From contig JAURLW010000103.1 in NCBI GenBank assembly GCA_030831005.1, forward strand, positions 1 through 9,824: DNA of 9,824 nucleotides, read 5' to 3'. Origin of the DNA: Bacteroidota bacterium. Lineage in GTDB: Bacteria > Bacteroidota > Bacteroidia > Chitinophagales > Chitinophagaceae. The translations under genes were made by a program, and so were the position numbers. Below, piece after piece: positions 6,959 to 9,824 of this stretch (positions are counted from its first letter, which is position 1; each line of letters starts with the position of its first letter). Under the pieces are notes generated by a model. It searched no databases. It was not told where the DNA came from and was given only the letters and a program-made list of their open reading frames with translations.

Positions 6959-7255
6959 ATGGAAGAAATGATTACCATTAATGTATGGATATCAGGTAGA
7001 AGTTACCGTATTAAAATTAACCCAAACGAGGAAGAGCTTGTTCGTAAAGCAGTAAAAGTTGCTGACGAAAAAGTAATGGAAATGCGTAATGCATATGCTG
7101 GTAAAGACGATCAAGACTTTATAGCCATGGTATTATTGATGTATGCTGCAGATACGGCTATAGAGCCTAATCACAATCCAATAGCATTGAATCAAATAGT
7201 AGAAATCAGCAATAAAATTGATTCTGCATTAGCATCAGGCGATAGCCTCGAATAA
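6959..7255 (+). CDS. zapA: Cell division protein ZapA
   Basis: Small cytoplasmic protein (98 residues) that binds FtsZ and promotes bundling of protofilaments at the division ring. The N-terminal domain has the ZapA pattern: ITINVWISGRSYRIKI (5-20), then NEEELVRKAVKVADEKVMEMR (23-43), with a second helix around DFIAMVLLMYAADTA (53-67). The C-terminal helix (about 75-93) would form the dimer coiled coil. Length is normal. It is the last gene of the operon, 2 bases after lspA. Its last 21 bases overlap the end of murF on the other strand, and there is no terminator visible after it. ATG at 6959 is the only sensible start; a second ATG three codons on would shorten the first strand only slightly. 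Confidence 0.92.
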   Translation: MEEMITINVWISGRSYRIKINPNEEELVRKAVKVADEKVMEMRNAYAGKDDQDFIAMVLLMYAADTAIEPNHNPIALNQIVEISNKIDSALASGDSLE

Positions 7256-8521
7256 TAATTCCATTTTACTAGCTCTGGATCCTTTAATTAGGATTGTCTT
7301 ATTTTCTATTACTTGCTTTTTTATGTAATCTTCAGCCATTGCAGTATTTTCAAACCATAAATACGGATGTGTGGTTGTTTCAAATTCTTTTCCAACTAAA
7401 ATTACTTGTTCCCATGGATGTGCGTTTAATAACGCAATGAGTTGTTGATGTTCTTTATGCGCATCTTTACCCATTTCTTTCATTGCACCAAGCCAAACTA
7501 TTTTATGTTCGTAGGGCATAGAAGCGAAGTTCTCTAAGGCTACTTTCATGCTACTCGGATTGGCATTGTAAGCGTCCAATATGATCGTATTCGTTCCTTT
7601 CTTTGTTAATTGAGATCTGCTATTATCGGGTTGATAATTTTCTATAGCTTCTTTTATAGTGTCTATTTTAATTCCAAAATGCATGCCGATGCATACGGCA
7701 GCAAGGATATTTGGAAAATTGTAAGCACCCACTAAATTAGAATGAATAATGGTTTCTGCATCTTTATTCAATACTGCAGCGCCAATAAACGTATTCGTCA
7801 TGATGGGTTTTGCTATGTAATTGGCGTTTTGAGAACCGTAAGTGATTTTGTGTTTTGAAGCCGCACTCATATCTGCCAGGTAGTCAAGATCGCTATTTAA
7901 AAAGATAGTGCCTTCATGTGCTATTAAGAAATCGTATAATTCTCCTTTGCCTTTACGAACACCCTCTTCGCCACCAAATCCTTCAATATGTGCTTTCCCA
8001 CAATTATTGATTAATCCATAATTAGGTAGTGCAATATCGCAGTAAGAAGCAATTTCTCTTTGGTGGTTAGCACCCATTTCTATGATGGCCATTTCAGTAT
8101 CTAAGGGTATGCTAAGAATGGTAAGGGGTACTCCAATATGATTATTTAAATTTCCAACTGTAGCAACCGTTTTAAAGCTTGTTTTAAGTACGGATGTAAT
8201 GAGTTCTTTGGTAGTTGTCTTACCATTAGATCCTGTAATGGCAATGAAGGGAATATTTAATTGTTTTCTATGGTAAGTAGCTAATTGTTGTAAGCAGCTT
8301 AATACATCATCTACTAATATACATTGTTCGCTTACTTTATAGGCTTCCTCATCTATAATTACCCATTGTGCTCCTTTTTCTAATGCTTCTTTGGTAAATG
8401 CATTGCCATTAAAATTAGGTCCTTTTAATGCAAAAAAAAGACAGCCCGGTGTAATTTTTCTGGTGTCTATACATATCATTGGATGTTTCAAATAGACTTG
8501 ATATAAGGAATGCAATTGCAT
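7235..8521 (-). CDS. murF: UDP-N-acetylmuramoyl-tripeptide--D-alanyl-D-alanine ligase (MurF)
   Basis: Cytoplasmic ATP-dependent Mur ligase that adds D-Ala-D-Ala to UDP-MurNAc-tripeptide, the last soluble step in peptidoglycan precursor synthesis. The protein has 428 residues, normal for the family. Domains: N-terminal substrate domain about 1-85 (DTRKITPGCLFFALKG at 19-34); central ATPase domain with the P-loop ITGSNGKTTTKE (95-106), NLNNHIGVPLT (124-134), EMGANHQREI (148-157) and GKAHIEGFGGEEGVRKGKGE (175-194); C-terminal domain with LDAYNANPSSM (315-325), LGAMKEMG (344-351) and LIKGSRASKME (411-421). The start ATG at 8521 lies 22 bases after the terminator hairpin that follows gldJ. No strong promoter is visible; TATTTTTA (complement of 8537-8544) is a weak candidate. 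The 3' end overlaps zapA. Confidence 0.96.
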   Translation of the reverse strand: MQLHSLYQVYLKHPMICIDTRKITPGCLFFALKGPNFNGNAFTKEALEKGAQWVIIDEEAYKVSEQCILVDDVLSCLQQLATYHRKQLNIPFIAITGSNGKTTTKELITSVLKTSFKTVATVGNLNNHIGVPLTILSIPLDTEMAIIEMGANHQREIASYCDIALPNYGLINNCGKAHIEGFGGEEGVRKGKGELYDFLIAHEGTIFLNSDLDYLADMSAASKHKITYGSQNANYIAKPIMTNTFIGAAVLNKDAETIIHSNLVGAYNFPNILAAVCIGMHFGIKIDTIKEAIENYQPDNSRSQLTKKGTNTIILDAYNANPSSMKVALENFASMPYEHKIVWLGAMKEMGKDAHKEHQQLIALLNAHPWEQVILVGKEFETTTHPYLWFENTAMAEDYIKKQVIENKTILIKGSRASKMELLFEAIA

Positions 8522-8543
8522 AGTAATAGTTTTATGTAAAAAT

Positions 8544-8574
8544 AAAAAAACCTCTTCAACGAAGAGGTTTTTTT
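8544..8574 (-). terminator. Rho-independent terminator after gldJ
   Basis: A perfect inverted repeat: CCTCTTC (8551-8557), loop AAC (8558-8560), GAAGAGG (8561-8567), flanked by seven A on the left and eight T on the right, so the stem can extend to 14 pairs. On the minus strand it gives a GC-containing stem followed by a U-run, 19 bases after the gldJ stop. The symmetry means it could also work on the plus strand, but no plus-strand gene ends nearby. It lies directly upstream of murF. Confidence 0.88.
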
Positions 8575-8592
8575 TAGTTAAGCTATTAAAGT

Positions 8593-9824
8593 TTATTTAT
8601 TTTTTTTACCGAAGTAGTTACCTCTTGAAGCGTTAGCTACTGGAGGACCTAATTTGTCTTGAACGCAACGGAAACCAATTTTAGGACTTGCATGATTTGC
8701 TTGTGCATAACGACGTGTGCCAGGCGATAACCAATAAGCTCTATCAGCCCATGATGCACCTTTGTAAACTCTTGCATCATCATTAACTAAAGTTGTTTTA
8801 CCATAATCATACGTGTATTGAGAAATAGTATCGCCATCTTTAAAGTTTCGTAAATCTGTATTTCTGTAAGAATTTCTTTCAGCAATACTTAATTCGCTAA
8901 TATCTAAAGGACGAGTTGATAAATGACCTAAGCTATCTTTATCTTCTAAGCTATTATCTTCAGCAATACGCTTATACGTATCATAGCTATTACCACGGAA
9001 TGGTCTGAAATCATTTACATCTTGAGGAGATGTTGGACGATATGTATCTAAAACCCACTCAGAAACGTTACCAGCCATATTGTATAGGCCATAAGCGTTT
9101 GGTTTGTATGAATAGATGTCAGCAGGGATATCAGCATTGTCGTTTAAACCACCTGCAACACCCATTTGATCACCTTTGCCACGTTTGAAGTTGCCTAAAA
9201 ATTGACCTTGGTACTGGTTTCTAAATCCAGAACGTGTAGTATATGCATCGCCCCATGGGAATACTTTACGATTGGTAATTACTTCTTCACCACGACGGCG
9301 TTTAGTGCGTGGTTCAGGATTATTTTCAATTAATCCTAAAGCTGCATATTCCCACTCTGCTTCTGTAGGCAATCTGTATTCAGGAACGAATACGCCATCA
9401 GACATATTATACGTTCTTGTACCTGCACCACTTGGATTTAAATCTTTTCTTGGGTTTTTACCAACAGTACCTTGATATTGACCATTGATGTATGTGTCTG
9501 TAGTGAATACGTCTTCGTTGGTTTGATTAGGATTTTTTCTCAATGCACCTAATTCAATTAATATTTTTTCATTTACACGGTCTGTTCTCCATTTGCAATA
9601 CTCTCTTGCTTGATTCCAATTTACGCCAACAACCGGGTAGTAGCTGTAAGAGTTGTGACGGAAATAATAATTAACTAATGGTTCATTGTAAGACATCGCT
9701 TCTCTCCAAGATGCAGTATCAGGTAATGCTTGAGCTACTAATAAAGGATAGTCGTTGACATATGCACGCGTCATCCAATGTATGTACTCACGATAGTGAA
9801 CGTTAGCAACCTCAGTTTGGTCCA
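8593..9824 (-). CDS. gldJ: Gliding motility / type IX secretion lipoprotein GldJ, 5' end beyond window
   Basis: The frame is open through the right edge: 16 further codons before the Met at 9774 continue the protein (DQTEVANVHYREYIHW, a conserved GldJ/GldK-type segment), so that Met is internal and the N-terminus with the lipoprotein signal lies outside. The visible 409 residues form a formylglycine-generating-enzyme-like (SUMF1) domain. Numbered from the Met at 9774: YPVVGVNWNQAREYCKW (46-62), YRLPTEAEWEYAA (133-145), NAYGLYNMAGNVSEWVLD (226-243), RVYKGASWADRAYWLSPG (335-352) and IGFRCVQ (366-372), ending in GNYFGKKNK. In Flavobacterium johnsoniae GldJ is an outer-membrane lipoprotein needed for gliding and for type IX secretion, with GldK. 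GldK is the main alternative name, but the long inserts and the murF neighbour favour GldJ. A strong terminator follows. Confidence 0.9.
   Translation of the reverse strand, partial: DQTEVANVHYREYIHWMTRAYVNDYPLLVAQALPDTASWREAMSYNEPLVNYYFRHNSYSYYPVVGVNWNQAREYCKWRTDRVNEKILIELGALRKNPNQTNEDVFTTDTYINGQYQGTVGKNPRKDLNPSGAGTRTYNMSDGVFVPEYRLPTEAEWEYAALGLIENNPEPRTKRRRGEEVITNRKVFPWGDAYTTRSGFRNQYQGQFLGNFKRGKGDQMGVAGGLNDNADIPADIYSYKPNAYGLYNMAGNVSEWVLDTYRPTSPQDVNDFRPFRGNSYDTYKRIAEDNSLEDKDSLGHLSTRPLDISELSIAERNSYRNTDLRNFKDGDTISQYTYDYGKTTLVNDDARVYKGASWADRAYWLSPGTRRYAQANHASPKIGFRCVQDKLGPPVANASRGNYFGKKNK

Noticed and set aside
7256..7400. 6S RNA gene after zapA
   Set aside because: In Proteobacteria ssrS often follows zapA, but here this stretch is murF coding sequence with no sign of a structured RNA.
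9272..9475. 67-codon frame on the plus strand
   Set aside because: Shadow of gldJ across a strongly conserved coding stretch; no start signals.
9772..9774. ATG as the start of the gldJ-like gene
   Set aside because: The same frame stays open for 16 more codons to the window edge and those codons encode conserved residues, so this Met is internal.
1..9824. Defence system, prophage, CRISPR, insertion sequence or horizontally acquired island
   Set aside because: All genes fit core envelope, division and translation roles, composition looks uniform by eye, and no direct repeats, integrase or transposase sequences were seen.

Overview
The window looks like ordinary core chromosome from a member of the Bacteroidota, plausibly family Chitinophagaceae, although the genus cannot be fixed from sequence alone. 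The evidence is an AT-rich composition, promoters of the Bacteroidota type (TTG or TTTG, then TAnnTTTG) in place of the usual -35/-10 boxes, start codons mostly without Shine-Dalgarno sequences, a gldJ gene (found only in this phylum), an Omp28-family lipoprotein and a Bacteroidota-style LspA with a long internal insertion. I see no tRNA, rRNA, CRISPR array, insertion sequence or other mobile element, and no gap of more than 300 bases without a gene.

Layout. Bases 1-772 hold the 5' part of an uncharacterised lipoprotein gene on the minus strand, cut by the left edge. A 132-base divergent promoter region separates it from argS (905-2704, plus). argS runs tail to tail into a minus-strand operon of rbfA (4348-3959) followed directly by a LolC/LolE-like ABC permease (3958-2705); the two converging stop codons touch. 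A second divergent promoter region (4349-4476) separates rbfA from a four-gene plus-strand operon: Omp28-family lipoprotein, glutaminyl-cyclase-like M28 lipoprotein, lspA and zapA (to 7255). zapA overlaps the 3' end of minus-strand murF (8521-7235) by 21 bases. Upstream of murF, a strong hairpin terminator (8544-8574) ends gldJ (minus, 8593 to beyond the right edge).

How the genes fit together. The themes are cell-envelope building and translation. LspA matures lipoproteins, and the two genes before it in the operon encode predicted lipoproteins. The M28 protein probably turns N-terminal glutamine into pyroglutamate on exported proteins, which suits the known bias of Bacteroidota for Gln after signal peptidase I cleavage. 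The LolC/E-like permease may move lipoproteins or act on the envelope. GldJ is an outer-membrane-associated lipoprotein of the gliding and type IX secretion machinery. MurF finishes the UDP-MurNAc-pentapeptide and ZapA supports FtsZ rings. ArgS and RbfA serve translation.

I did not find a clearly new biological system. The points most worth a second look are the very short leaders implied by the promoters, the touching or overlapping 3' ends without terminators, the zero-gap in-frame rbfA/permease junction with a slippery A-run, the terminator lying inside the murF leader, and the poorly characterised lipoproteins.
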